A stretch of 41,488 nt of DNA, taken from contig BFEA01000007.1 in the NCBI GenBank assembly GCA_003427395.1, positions 3,964,374-4,005,861 of the forward strand, read 5' to 3'. The translations under genes were made by a program, and so were the position numbers. Shown here one piece after another: positions 1-10,435 of the stretch; position 1 is the first letter of the stretch, and every line of letters begins with the position of its first letter. Under the pieces are notes generated by a model. It was not told the DNA's origin. It saw only the letters and a program-made list of their open reading frames with translations, and made no database searches. This DNA is from Chara braunii (taxonomy: Eukaryota; Streptophyta; Charophyceae; Charales; Characeae).

Positions 1-86
<86 letters not shown>
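1..86. repeat. (CT)n microsatellite at the left edge
   Basis: Uninterrupted CT dinucleotides run from the first base to about position 86. The window also ends in a CT tract (41419-41488), so both edges may be assembly breaks in simple repeats. Confidence 0.98.
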
Positions 87-89
<3 letters not shown>

Positions 90-1133
90 GAAACAGTGCT
101 AGGAGCTTCTGAGTTAAAAGCACGAAGTAGTTGGCCAAGTTTCTCTCCTTTCATGAATTCCCACCACCTTATAGGACCAACTGGAAGGAGCGTTAAGTGC
201 TACTTGCACATGCCCAGCCTAGATCCTGGGAAGGATGGACGTGATGACATGATTTTGAGAAGACTACATGGATAAGCAGAAGGGGGACCCAAAAAAAAAA
301 AAAAAACAGTTCTGGAACTCAAAGGGAAATGAAAGAGACCGAAGGGTCAAAGGGGAAAAGAGGAGAAGGCTGAGGGCATACTTTCACACTAGGATTTTCC
401 TGCTGCAGTGAATTTACCTATACCGGTCTAAAACCTTTAAAAAAAATAATAATAAAAAACTACCTAACAGCAATCATACTTCTTGTGCAAAGCCTCTATC
501 CTGGTAGTGGTAAGAGAACCACCGAGATTAAGACTTTGCCTACCGGGCTGCTCCATCTATTGGTGGGGAGCCTCACCTGCTGGAAACCAGGTCCAGCGTC
601 CCTTAACACGGAATCCAGAGTCCAAATACTGATGCACAGTGTGAAGACGTCTCCCTGCCAGCATTGATTACTGTGGACCTCGGGGGATTGACTGAGCAGG
701 GACGGACGTGACCAGGAGGGGGGCCAACTCCTTGGGCCCGGGGGGCACCGGGGCCCATGGCATTAGGGCCACCCCTCCCCCCCCCTCTCCCTATCTGATA
801 ATGGTTAATAAGACGAACTGAGTGGGCTCTGCTGATGCTCGAGCCCTCTGTTGGGACCTTTGGAAGCACTGATTCCGAATCCAACTGCACCCTTGGTGAA
901 ACTCCAACCTTCCCCATGTTGGTCTCTGGCCTTGCAGTTGCCTCCTTGTTCAGCCTGGTGGCAGATCCGACAGATACGAAAAAACGAAAAAAAACAGCTG
1001 ACTGTACGTCCCCACCCCCCGCTTCGGCCGAGCACCCAGCTAGACCCCTCCTTGCAGAATTTCCACCACTGACAGCGGGTGGGGAGGGAAGGGGTCCCCG
1101 AAGACCTGCGCCAGTCTGAGTGGGAGCCACTGA
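87..1133. other. Non-coding stretch, probably LINE 3' flank
   Basis: No ORF here resembles a known family. There is a 16-base A run at 291-306 and an A-rich patch near 440-460. The minus-strand frames at 603-1130 continue from the LINE tail to the right, so part of this stretch may be its 3' untranslated region. No poly(T), the expected tail of a minus-strand LINE, is visible, so the boundary cannot be placed. Confidence 0.5.
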
Positions 1134-1759
1134 TCAAAGGCCGTCCACTCTCGAAACTGCAGCCTGTAGTTCCACTTCATATCCATCTAAGGATCCTCTT
1201 CCTCTGCCATGTGTTGTTCCACTGCTCGGAAGCTCGTCTTCCGACCATGTCACCTGGGCTATCCAGCCCCCACTCTTCCCGCCTAGCCATTCCTCACAGA
1301 ACCGGGAAATGATCCGGTCTGCATCCCTCCTAAAGTGCACACTGTCCAATTTCTCCGTCGCAGCGGCACAGCCTGCCAGCGGATGGTAATCTCGGGCTGC
1401 ACCAGTTGTTTGAGCTGTTCCGTGACCTCCCCCTCCTCCACCCTGGCTTCCACCATTTCCAGCACACACCTCCTCCACCAAATTACCCAAAGTAAGGATC
1501 TTCTTCCAAGACGGAAGCGGTCCCAAGCGCATTCGCCTTTCGTGAAGTTTGGGCAGTGCCCCAGCAAGATCGCACTCCAGTCCCATGGCCACGGTAAATC
1601 TGGGAACATCTGCTGCCAGATCCTATCCCACCACTGCCACAGCAGTACTGACAACGGGCACTGCATGAAGATGTGCTCCACCGTCTCCGATCTCTTCTGT
1701 GGGGGGAAACTGGACATAAACCTTCGGCACCATGGCAGAGCACGACCCTGCTGCTCCAA
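1134..1759 (-). pseudogene. LINE ORF2 C-terminal fragment (zf-RVT-like region)
   Basis: The minus-strand frame starting near 1759 contains ETVEHIFMQCP followed by a Trp-rich stretch (LLWQWWDRIW). This is the pattern of the zinc-binding region that follows the reverse transcriptase in plant LINE ORF2 proteins, where a Cys pair precedes a Glu-x-x-x-His and a further Cys. The first Cys pair is not clear here. Homology continues into an overlapping frame (1134-1592), which implies at least one frameshift. There is no RT domain and no poly(A) on the expected side, so this is a small decayed remnant. A second LINE with a better zinc region lies at 35355-39654. The family assignment rests on the motif alone. 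Confidence 0.6.
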
Positions 1760-1820
1760 CCGGGTATGGTCAATCAGACAATCATTGGTGGGTAGGCGGC
1801 AGTGTGCTATTTGCCATTAA

Positions 1821-2030
1821 TGCAATCAGACTTGTCTTCTTCGATACTCAGCATGCATGCAAACAGATGATGATCAAGCTGGCAGAGATAACGAAGCCAA
1901 GAACACAGTTCAGATTCAAACTTGTCTCGATCGGCTATGGCCGATCACTGTACTCCCAGCAACTTGTTCGCACACACACCCTGGATCTCCCTGGATGCCT
2001 TGCACACATACACACACTACACGCACACAC

Positions 2031-2081
<51 letters not shown>

Positions 2082-2372
2082 CTACGCTAACTGGCAGCTA
2101 TGGCTGCCGTCTACTTCCTCCCACTAACACAAGCGGCTATGGCCGATTCTTCCTCCTCTTAGCCCACTTTCTCTTCGGGCACCTGCAGACCTCCGTACAC
2201 AAGAAGCACAGGCAGCGCTTCCACACGGCTCACAGACAGAATGAATGAATGACTTGACGCTGCCTCTTTATTTATACTTAGATTGTCGTTGGTCTGCACT
2301 CGGACTCCGGGCCCGGGGTATGAGCAGTCCCACATGGTACGTGATGACTTCACAAAGTGTGACTTGGGACTG
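1821..2372 (-). mobile_element. LTR copy, family A/B (solo LTR or 3' LTR)
   Basis: This segment is repeated at 24315-24849 over its whole length, with scattered substitutions and a longer CA tract here. The plus strand begins TGCAATC and both copies share the end GACTGGGTAC. In the other copy a primer-binding-site-like sequence lies just outside the TG end, which sets the family in minus orientation. Here the corresponding outside bases (1801-1820) show no primer-binding site, so this is a solo LTR or the 3' LTR of an element whose interior was lost or displaced. The last two bases (CA in the other copy) are not conserved, and the Y repeat begins nine bases further on. Confidence 0.7.
2024..2078. 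repeat. (CA)n microsatellite inside the A-type LTR
   Basis: Nearly perfect CA dinucleotides expand a short CA-rich stretch that is also present, much shorter, in the sister LTR near 24510-24550. The expansion is therefore specific to this copy. Confidence 0.95.
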
Positions 2373-2380
2373 GGTACGGC

Positions 2381-2972
2381 TGTCGGCGCGAATACCCTTA
2401 CAAGGGTATCCGCCCTGGTTTTTGCAAGAAACAGAAAATAAGTTTAGTTTAAAGTTTGAGTATACCGCGCGAGTAGCGGCAGTGTCTGTTGTCTACGCTG
2501 ACTGAATGCCCGACTAGAGCAGAGTGTGAGTGGGCGCGCAGACCTAAGGTGAGTGTGATCTCTTCGTTGTTGATGATTGAAAAGCCTGCGTAGTTGCCGG
2601 GCAAATTTTTATTTCTGATTAAACTAGGATTCTCCTGATTGGTGCGCATGTCCGTGATTTGTGCGTACGTACGGAGGACGACATCGAGAACAATGTGATC
2701 TTGGAAATGTCTCGGTAGGTCTGTGAGTCACGCAGTATCCATTTATTTAGGCGTCCGGTAGCGCTAAGGTCAGACTTGGGCCGAGCACTATTGGTTATGA
2801 TGGCAGACTTTCAACAGGGAGATTCAGGGATCGAAGCCATCGAGCGGCGGCGCGGGAGCATTGGAGCAGCGTGAAGGAGCTGTGAGGTTGAGGGCCCAGT
2901 GAGGCTATCCCACACGGTTTTATTGACGCAGGACTGGGTTATTTTTATTTTTATTTTTCATGTGTTATTTCA
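2381..2972 (+). mobile_element. Left LTR-like repeat of Y
   Basis: About 592 bp, homologous to 17566-18071. It begins TGTCGG and is taken to end at TTTCA. Just inside is an 8-bp perfect inverted repeat, ATACCCTT/AAGGGTAT with a 2-base spacer (2392-2409), conserved in the right copy. This copy keeps a segment near 2795-2860 that the right copy has lost, and carries the consensus splice-donor string AAG/GTGAGT at 2546-2554. Most differences from the right copy look like transitions, suggesting decay by cytosine deamination. Confidence 0.7.
2546..2554 (+). promoter_or_regulatory. Candidate 5' splice donor in the Y LTR
   Basis: AAG/GTGAGT matches the eukaryotic donor consensus exactly, with the cut after 2548. 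In the right LTR the same place reads AAGGCGCGC, so the donor is lost there. Paired with the acceptor at 6449 it would remove almost the entire leader. This is a sequence match only, with no transcript evidence. Confidence 0.4.
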
Positions 2973-3106
2973 CCTCCTTGTGATGACCCGTCCAAACATG
3001 GACTGAAACACACAGCTGATTTCTCAGTTTTGCTCATAGACTGAATGCCTTGCAGAGTTTCCCGCCTGCTACCAAGTCTGTGTGTGCACGCTTGCTGCAC
3101 TGCATG

Positions 3107-3236
3107 TCTGTCTGAGTGCTGGTTGGCTTGAGTGTGTGTGTGACCATGCCTGTCTGAGTGTTGGTTGGCTTGCGTGTGTGTGTGACCGTGCCTGTCTGAG
3201 TGCTGGTTGCCATGCGTATGCGTGTGGCCCGTCAGG
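3107..3236. repeat. 3 x 42 bp tandem repeat
   Basis: Units are anchored at TCTGAGTG, positions 3111, 3153 and 3195, an exact 42-base spacing, with a few substitutions per unit. Because 42 is a multiple of three, the minus strand reads as a His/Thr-rich 14-residue repeat, but nothing else supports a protein there. Confidence 0.85.
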
Positions 3237-3699
3237 GCACTTGCTCGTTCGTCGGGCACTTGCTCGTTCATTAGAACAAAGTCAGAAATGATTAAACCTT
3301 GGATATTAAACAGTTCACGGCGACTAGACATTGTTTCTAAGTTCAATGGTCTAGTCATATGCCCAAGGAAAATAAAAGTAGTTATGCAACCTGTTTGTGT
3401 ATATCCTAAGGCATGCTAGGCATTGTTTCTAAGTTGAATGGTAAAGCACCATGCCATATGTAAGTTGGGTATAAGGGATAAATCATCTGAGGGTTTCACA
3501 AACTAATCTATAAGGATTTGACTTGGGGAATTGTGAGAGTACTTACCAATGTGGCCTGACCTTGCATGTGACTAAGTGAGATCACTACTTAGTCCGAGTT
3601 CCAGTTTGGTAGGTAGTTGCTTTAGTTGCTCGCCTCGTGCTAGAGAAATAGGAGTTAGCTCAATCCCTGCATTTTCTGAGCTAAGTTTTTTTACTTAGG

Positions 3700-4335
3700 T
3701 CAATTCTCGCATTTTCTGGATTTTTTTTGTTATACTTGGATTTGTATAACTCTTGGTAAGTTATTTTCTCTACGGGAAGCATTGCCAAAATTTCTACAGA
3801 GCCAAGGAGTTAGTCAAATTTTGACTTTTCAAAGTTCAACTTGTCTAACTTTTTAAATGGTTCAGTAAAAATCTAGAAAGTCTCCCTTTCTAAGGGGAGT
3901 GCTGCCAAAATTATTGCTAAGTCACAAAGTTAAACAAAAATTGGACCTTTTGAAGTCAGAGTTATTTTTATATTCTGAACTTAGCTTTGTATAAATTTTG
4001 GAAAGCTACTTTCACTACGGGAAGCACAGCCGAACTTTTTACAAATCTAAGGAGTTGGTTAAATTTTGTCTTGGTTGAACTCAACTCTTACTTTCAGTTC
4101 TTATCTAACTTAGTATAAATCTGGGAGTCTACTTTTCTAAACGAGATGATGCTCAAATTTTTACTAATTCAGGGAGTTAGACAAAAAATTGCCATTCTAA
4201 AGTCGAGAATTAGTTCAATTATTCGTACTTTAGCTAATATACATTCTGAAAAGGCATTTTTCCTACGGGAAGTGCTGCCGAAATTTTCTTAGTTTACAGG
4301 AGATAGATTATGTTTTGACAGGTGGCAATTCTGGC
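3700..4335. repeat. Five-unit diverged tandem array, period ~120-126 bp
   Basis: A motif like CTACGGGAAGC followed by a GCTGCCGAAATTTTT-like string recurs at about 3770, 3890, 4014, 4137 and 4263, giving spacings of 120, 124, 123 and 126. Each unit also contains an AAGGAGTTAG-like string and a T-rich half. The units are strongly diverged, so the array is old. It lies inside the Y leader. Confidence 0.75.
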
Positions 4336-4962
4336 GTCCCACCCTGAATAGCGGAGACTCTGCCAAAGGTCTACTTTTTCCTTGGACACTAGCTTAGGGG
4401 TAGACTTAGACTTAGTTGGCAGACAACTTTGAGTAAGAATGTCTTATGGAGATTCATTTCCCATATACTTATGATTTAGCTTGGGCATTGACATGTCTTA
4501 TGATACAGGTCCCTTTTGACCGTTCTGACTCAAGATTTGGACTAGTTCAGCTTGATCCAACAAGGATCATCTTCTATTATCATTGATAACACGTCGATTG
4601 CCGTTTCGTCGGTTTACGACTCAACTCCAATCCATTTTCGTTACCTAACCTAAAAGGCTTTAGCCCTGCTGGTTTCTATTGTTTTATTCAGGTTTTCACC
4701 CAAATTTTTATTGAATGGTCATTTAACAAAGGTACTGAGTATTTATTTTGGACGGTTGGACAAAGGTTGGGGTTTGCATGGCCAAAGCAAGAGGTACGAG
4801 TATAGAGAATGGTTGAAGTTGACCTCGTGTAGTATGTGGACTTTTGGTTGATTCTTTGATGTGATTGCAGGTATGTTTTGTGGTTCAATCTTTGGAATTG
4901 ACTGCCTGCGATCACATACATATATATGGCTGAGAGGAGTTCCACTTTGATTGTGAGACGTT

Positions 4963-5018
4963 ATCGTCACATATTTATTCCACTATATATATCGTCACAT
5001 ATTTATTCCACTATATAT
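4963..5018. repeat. 2 x 28 bp tandem duplication
   Basis: ATCGTCACATATTTATTCCA followed by CTATATAT occurs at 4963 and again at 4991 without visible mismatch, followed by a short TA run. Confidence 0.95.
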
Positions 5019-5331
5019 ATATGTACGTTCATACCTAAGTTTGAGTGTTTGCGTGGCCTAAAGAGTCCACGCTTCAAGGTCTAATTGGGGTTGAGATTGA
5101 GAGAGGAAACGAGATTCCCTTCCATCACCGTTTTTGCTTCTTAAAGTTTCTTAGTCGGACGTTGGTCTTGGGCTTGGATTCGAGGTTCTTGTCCAAGACA
5201 TCCCAGGTCCTAAACTCCATGCGAAAGGGATCACCCCCCACGCAGAGCCTATTTGCCCTGCCCACCGGGACACTCAGCCTAAGGGCCGAAGGTGCCGCGG
5301 GGAACGAATGGCTGTTCCTTCAGTCGTGCAA

Positions 5332-5359
5332 TATCGTGAAGGGATTCACCCTCACGATA
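5332..5359. other. Strong hairpin in the Y leader
   Basis: TATCGTGA at 5332-5339 pairs perfectly with TCACGATA at 5352-5359 across a 12-base loop that begins AGGG and ends ACCC, so the stem may extend after a mismatch. It could structure the leader RNA. No function is known to me. Confidence 0.6.
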
Positions 5360-6437
5360 CTTCGAGATTGACACTTGAGTGTCATAAGCGGTACTCGGAT
5401 CCACGAGAGACCGCTTGATTATGGGCACTACATAGTACGCCATCATTGCGACTGCGTGCGTATTCATGCATTGCTAGTCGATATGAAAAGGCCCTGTGTC
5501 CATGCTGATTTATACAAAGTCTCGCGCGTGTCGCCTATCTGATTTTCGCGTCGAAAGGTTATAGGATTGTCACTAAAGGGACTAGGATTGTATTGTGTTG
5601 TTTTGTTTTGCGTCCTTCTGTGTGTGTGCTTATTTTTATGTTTTAAGTGTGGTGTAACGCGTGGTATGTGGGATGCGTCCTGGTCGACAGACGACGAGTC
5701 GCGCTTGGGACTTCAGCCCCCCAGTGCGTCAGTTCGCGTGCGGGCCCGATAAGAGGCGTAAGACCACGCGTACCCCCTATGCTACAGCGAACGAGAAACG
5801 CCCTCGGCTGGTCCACCTCTGCGATTGCAACTGATTAGCTTTTGTACCGTCGGTTGGTAGCTCGGAGGGGATATGCCCACAAAAGGGAGGTGACAACTCC
5901 CGCAGGTGGAGGTAAGTTGTACCTCGCGTTGGCCCTATCCTGACGTAGGGGCTCGCGAGAGGTATGGCTGGCGCACTCGGTCGAAGCGGCTTCAGAAGCT
6001 CCTTGTGAATCACGAGTAGACCAACTCCTGCGTGACGTGGTCGGGAGGGTCCCGCCCTGCATGGCGAGGGACCGATGCGCTCGACAGGTGGCGTCTTTGT
6101 CGACGATGACGGTTGCCTACCATTGTCCCTGGTGGAACGGCATCCCGGTGTGAGAAAGTGAGAAAATAGGCATGGAAGGGAAGTTTTTAATGCATATATA
6201 AGGCAGATTATGTGGAGTCTTTATTTGAGTCGATATTATTTTTGTATTTTAATCTAATTGGTTGTTTAACTTGAAGAAAAAAATAGGGTAAAAAGTCGAA
6301 TCCGCATGAGATGTGAGGGAAGCCTCTAGTCCAGAAAAGGCTAGGGGGTAGTCTCAATTAAGATGGGATCATAAGATGACTATGTAGGGAATTGACAGGA
6401 GATATGATAGGGTTAGTTGTTGAATGCAGTCTCTATC

Positions 6438-6449
6438 TTTTCTTAGCAG
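6438..6449 (+). promoter_or_regulatory. Candidate 3' splice acceptor before gag
   Basis: The string CTTTTCTTAGCAG ends at 6449, a pyrimidine tract followed by CAG, 27 bases upstream of the gag ATG at 6477. With the donor at 2549 it would define a 3.9 kb leader intron. Evidence is consensus matching only. Confidence 0.4.
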
Positions 6450-6476
6450 GGAAGTTAAGCAAGAAAATCGGCCAAA

Positions 6477-8897
6477 ATGTCGGGAGGCGTAGCTGACCGT
6501 ACGAGGAAGGTCCTGACAATCGATGATCTAGTTGAAGCCTTGGACAGGCGAGAGAGGGCGCAAGAAATGTTCTAAACTTAATGCCTTTCACTTCAATGGA
6601 GAACGAGTTTCATAATGGTTAGAGCTGGTCGAACAGACATTGGTGGGTCTATCAGATGCGGTGAAGTTCCCACGCATGTACTTCATGGGCATCACAAGGA
6701 AGGAGAGAACGTTATAACTGCAACCAATGGTAGCTGGGCGAGATTTGAAGATGACATGCAGAGAAAGAACAGGCTAGGCGATGGCTTATAGACTACGGCG
6801 GACTTGGAGGCCATGAATGACTTTACCACTGTCGGGGCTCTCGCAGAGGAATTTAAGAAGAAAGCAAGGAAGGTCCCAGAATTTCAGAAGAAGCACAGTG
6901 TGCTATCTTCCTGGGACTGTTTAACGCCTCGGAGGCCCACGTGTTGACAAGTCGGGGAGGAGGTAGTGAGAAACTCACCTGGGCCACAATCGACAAGGGT
7001 GTGGAAGAGGGAAGTCTAGACCAGCTGGAGCAGTATCATATGTGCCAACAGAGGCAAAAGAGGAAGGAGCGTGATGAAACTACCTCTGGGACTCCAGGGG
7101 TAAAGAGGATCACTATGGACGTACTCGCAAAACTAGGCTATGGAAAGGATACCGTGGTACAAAAGAAGGTAGTAACCACGGTTCATGGGAAGGGAAAGGA
7201 GTCAGTGGTAGAGGAGGCTACTCAGGAAGAGTGGGAGGATGAGGAGCCAGTACCCCAACATCTTGTGAAAGCGCAACGCAAGCAACGCAACCTGACATAA
7301 GGGGGACAAGGTTCCGAAAAAGGGCAAGCACCTCAAGCATTGGCAGTAGCCTCTCCGAGTGCGGTAGCTCCATCAACTAGTGTGGGGCCCTCACTTGCAG
7401 GACCACCACCATATGGACAGTGGCCATGGCCTATTTTTAACAGCTTCGTACCATGGGGCGGTCAGGTCCCGCCAGGACAGATGGTACCATACTCAGGGCC
7501 TCAAGCAAGTATGTCGCAGCCAAGCTACCCTGCAATACAAGCTCGGCCCATGGCGCCACCTCCATCAGCCGCACCAAAGAGTTCACAAGCTAGCGTGGAC
7601 GGAGGAGGGAATCGAGGTCAGGGCAATCAAGGGAACAAAGGAAGAGGCGGCGGGAGAGGAAGAGGAAGGAATGGAGGAGGCCGAGGGGGACAGTGGAATA
7701 ACCAAGGTTATCAAGATCAGGATAACCAAGGTGGACAAGGAGGAGGTCAAGGATATGGAAGAGCTCGTTTCAATTGGCGAAACGCTATTTGTCGGCATTG
7801 TGACAAGCAAGGCCATACAATACATTTCTACAATAAGAGACGGGAAGATGAGAGAAGTGAACTGATCTCTTCCAAAATGGAAGGGGATATATATGATCAA
7901 TTTGGAGAATACATTGATCCCAAGGTCCCAGGCGGAGTAAGAGAGGAAGCCTTTAGACGGGTAGCTGCGGGGACAAGCGCCACCAGGCATGTTTAGGCTT
8001 TGGCAAGAGGAGGATCCACCTATAAGAGTGGAAAAGGTGGAAAGTGGAGAAGAAATAACTCAAAGACTACAAGCAGGAACCATAAAAGAAAAGCCTATAG
8101 TTGTTGAGTCAGACGGTGACGAGGCGGATAAAGAAGTGGAGTCTATGACAAACATCCTAGGAAAGATGGAAGACATATGGGAAAAGATGGGGAGGTACCA
8201 GCAAAAGTTGGTAAGGGTATGTGAAGAAGTGAAGGAATGGAAGGTTGATCTCCCCAAGGTTTTCCTTTATGAGTCTGGCCCAGAATCAATACAGGCACGC
8301 CAAGGGTATCTTGGAGTGGCAACGGTAGGATCAGGCCCACGGTCTGGGACGACCTATAGGCCCCCTACGGCGCAAGGAAGAGCTGCATTAGCAGCCCAAA
8401 CCAGGGGTCAAGCCAAGGCAAGTGCTAGTCAAGAGCTTCCTTGAAGAAAGCCTGAGCCAGAGCAGAGAAAGGAGCCTGTGGAGGTTGAAGAGGACGTTGA
8501 TGAAGATGACGAAGATGAAAGGCTTCGCCAAGAGGAGTATAGGCGAGCAGAGCAGAGGGCTAGGAAAAGAGGAGTCCAAGAAGAAGAAGCTAAGCCAATT
8601 TTGCGTGATGTAGCGCCGAAGAAAAAAAAGTATGCAGTTCGGCTAGAAGAAGGTTTCGATGTGGAAAGGATGGTGGATAGTTTACTTGAGGGTCATAATG
8701 ACCTCATGAATCTAAAGTATATCCTGACCTCTGCTCCGAGACTCTGTGATGGGCTGAAGGGTAGGTTGTCACGGCGGCTAGTGCCAAACGTCCATCTTAA
8801 TACGATCCTGCCGAAGAAAGCAGAATGGGCGGAGGCAGGAACTAAGATGGACTGGAAGTGTGTGGCCTGCGGAATGGTGGATTTGGTGGTGAAAGGG
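6477..8897 (+). pseudogene. gag: Y gag, broken
   Basis: This is the capsid/nucleocapsid polyprotein remnant. The ATG at 6477 opens MSGGVADRT and reaches a stop at 6573. In another frame the capsid-like part continues (FHFNGERVS then WLELVEQTLVGLSD), with stops and frameshifts up to 6941. One frame is then open to a lone TAA at 7298-7300 and beyond it to 7996, passing a Pro-rich part, a Gly/Arg/Gln-rich part and a zinc knuckle. The knuckle (7790-7831) reads C-x2-C-x4-H-x4-Y, so the last Cys is replaced by Tyr. A third frame (7989-8948, with a stop at 8442) is acidic and coiled-coil-like, then very charged (near 8480-8600), and runs towards the protease. Gag would package the RNA into particles. 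This copy cannot make one product. Confidence 0.8.
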
Positions 8898-8898
8898 T

Positions 8899-9207
8899 GT
8901 GGCGATGTTAGATACAGGAGCAGAGATGAATATCATCAGAGAAGCTGATGCACTTAGATTAGGAATGGAGATAGACCGCTCAGATTGCAGCATCTTGCAT
9001 GGTGCCAACTGTAAGGCGGTGTTTTGTGGAACAACTTCAAATGTGGTCATCGAGGTTGGTAAGGTGAAGGCGAGGACATGTTTCTTCGTTATGCCTGATG
9101 TGGATCACGCGATTCTTCTGGGGAGATCGGTCCTATGCAGAACAGAGACTCTAATCTTCAATAAGCATGATGGAACGATGATCCTACTCCTGGGTGATCC
9201 GTCATGA
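8899..9207 (+). pseudogene. Y aspartic protease domain (retropepsin-like)
   Basis: The open segment contains LDTGAEMNII, with the catalytic Asp codon at 8911, and ends with a hydrophobic ILLGRSVL stretch, the two landmarks of a retroviral-type aspartic protease monomer. Length is about 100 residues, normal for the domain. It lies between gag and RT as in Ty3-type elements and would cleave the Gag-Pol polyprotein. It is in a different frame from the end of gag (overlap 8899-8948), which may be decay or a remnant of programmed frameshifting, and it ends at a TGA (9205-9207). The active-site triad itself is intact. Confidence 0.75.
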
Positions 9208-10435
9208 GGAAACTACGAGATAATGACCTGCAAGAACACGGGACCCAGGAGTAAAAGGAATCGACCTAATCCCGACTTATTTGCGATTGAGGAATATGAG
9301 AATGAGCGGTGACGGCTCCTAGAGGAGCCAAAAGAGGCAGAGAGAGCTGAGGCGCTTTCACTTCGTCTTACTGGTGCGAATAAAGCAATGGACTTCAACC
9401 TATCAGTTGGCAGACTCAGAGGCGGGCATTGAGGGAGCACGTTTTGAAAGACCCTCAAGTAGGGGAGGTGGAGTTGTATCCGCTTCCAGGAGGAGGAAGG
9501 GACCCAGCAATGATGCAAGCGCAAACAGTAAGCCAACCTTTTTTAGGGGACGGCTCAAGTAGGGTTCCCAAAGGCGGTACAAGACAATAGACAAGAAGTA
9601 TCCCTCAGTCCCCGTTCTCGTTACAGAAGACGAGGAGGCTTACTACGAGCGGGAACGCGGATTGATACCACGAATGAGGGAACAGGCCGCGAGTGACCCA
9701 TGTCATATCAATAAGGAAAATGAGGGGGAGTTGATAGCAGGGGAGCCTGAATTCCTGTCACCCCAGGAGAAAATTCTAATGATAGAGCTAATGCAGAAAA
9801 GGCATCGCACGCACGCTTTCGATGATGATCAGCGCGGAAGGTTGGACGTGGACAAAATTCCAATGATTCGGATTCATACCGTACGGCACGAGCCATGGAA
9901 TTTGAGAGGTGCGCGATACCCCAATCCTGACGAGGAAAAGAAGGTGGTGGACTATCTGGACGGCAAGATGCGAACGCATGTCGCCGACTATTCAAGCGGG
10001 CCTTATGCATTCCCGTGGTTTTGTTTTGTCAAGCCTAACGGGACGTTGCGGTGGGTGCAGGATTTGCAGCGACTGAACGCTGTGACCATGCGAGATGCAG
10101 GAGGATTGCCGAACACAGATGCACTGTCAGCGTCGTGCCCAGGAAGGCCTATAATTTCACTTATAGACCTTTATTCTGGGTACGATCAATTCCCTGTGTA
10201 TCCGCCAGATAGACCGATGACAGTGATGCATACACCCAGGGGGCTGATTCATATGAATGTGGCCCTACAGGGGTGGACCAATGCAGTGGCAATGGTTCAG
10301 AGACATATGATCCGGGCCATGCAAACAGTCAGTCCACACATCACCCAACCGTACATTGACGACTTGGAAGTACAGAGACCAAACGAGAAGGAAGATGATG
10401 AAGTTTTGTCAGGGGTAAGACGTTTTGTTTGGTAG
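9208..10435 (+). pseudogene. pol: Y reverse transcriptase (palm and fingers)
   Basis: After a decayed linker (stops at 9313 and 9560) a long frame runs from about 9563 to 10435. It shows a pre-RT segment WNLRGARYPNP, then FVKPNGTLRW and DLQRLNAVTMRDAG, then LIDLYSGYDQF with the first catalytic Asp, then a GWTNAVAMVQ strand and the catalytic YIDD box at 10352-10363. All expected RT blocks are in order. The DLQ-LNAVT-RDAG and PYIDDLEV patterns differ from the usual plant Ty3 CIDYRGLN and YLDD forms seen in element W of this window. RT would copy element RNA into DNA. The frame ends at a stop soon after the YIDD box, so the thumb is out of frame. Confidence 0.85.

Larger units (their letters stand above)
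2973..6476 (+). other. Long leader of Y, no recognisable gene
   Basis: About 3.5 kb between the left LTR-like repeat and the gag start. No ORF resembles a known protein. The stretch holds a 3 x 42 bp tandem repeat, a five-unit ~120-126 bp diverged array, a 28 bp duplication, a hairpin at 5332-5359 and, at the end, a pyrimidine-rich acceptor-like site. The middle (about 3300-5050) is AT-rich, while 5220-6160 is GC-richer. It may serve as an untranslated leader or a leader intron. Confidence 0.6.

Noticed and set aside
2951-3358. His/Thr-rich minus-strand ORF
   Set aside because: It is produced by the 42-bp tandem repeat; no start context or homologous domain.
3700-4335. CRISPR-like regular repeats
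   Set aside because: Units are diverged throughout, lack identical short repeats with unique spacers, and the DNA is eukaryotic retroelement sequence.
7583-7990. Minus-strand ORF of 135 codons opposite Y gag
   Set aside because: It is the antisense of the Gly/Arg-rich gag region; composition explains the open frame.
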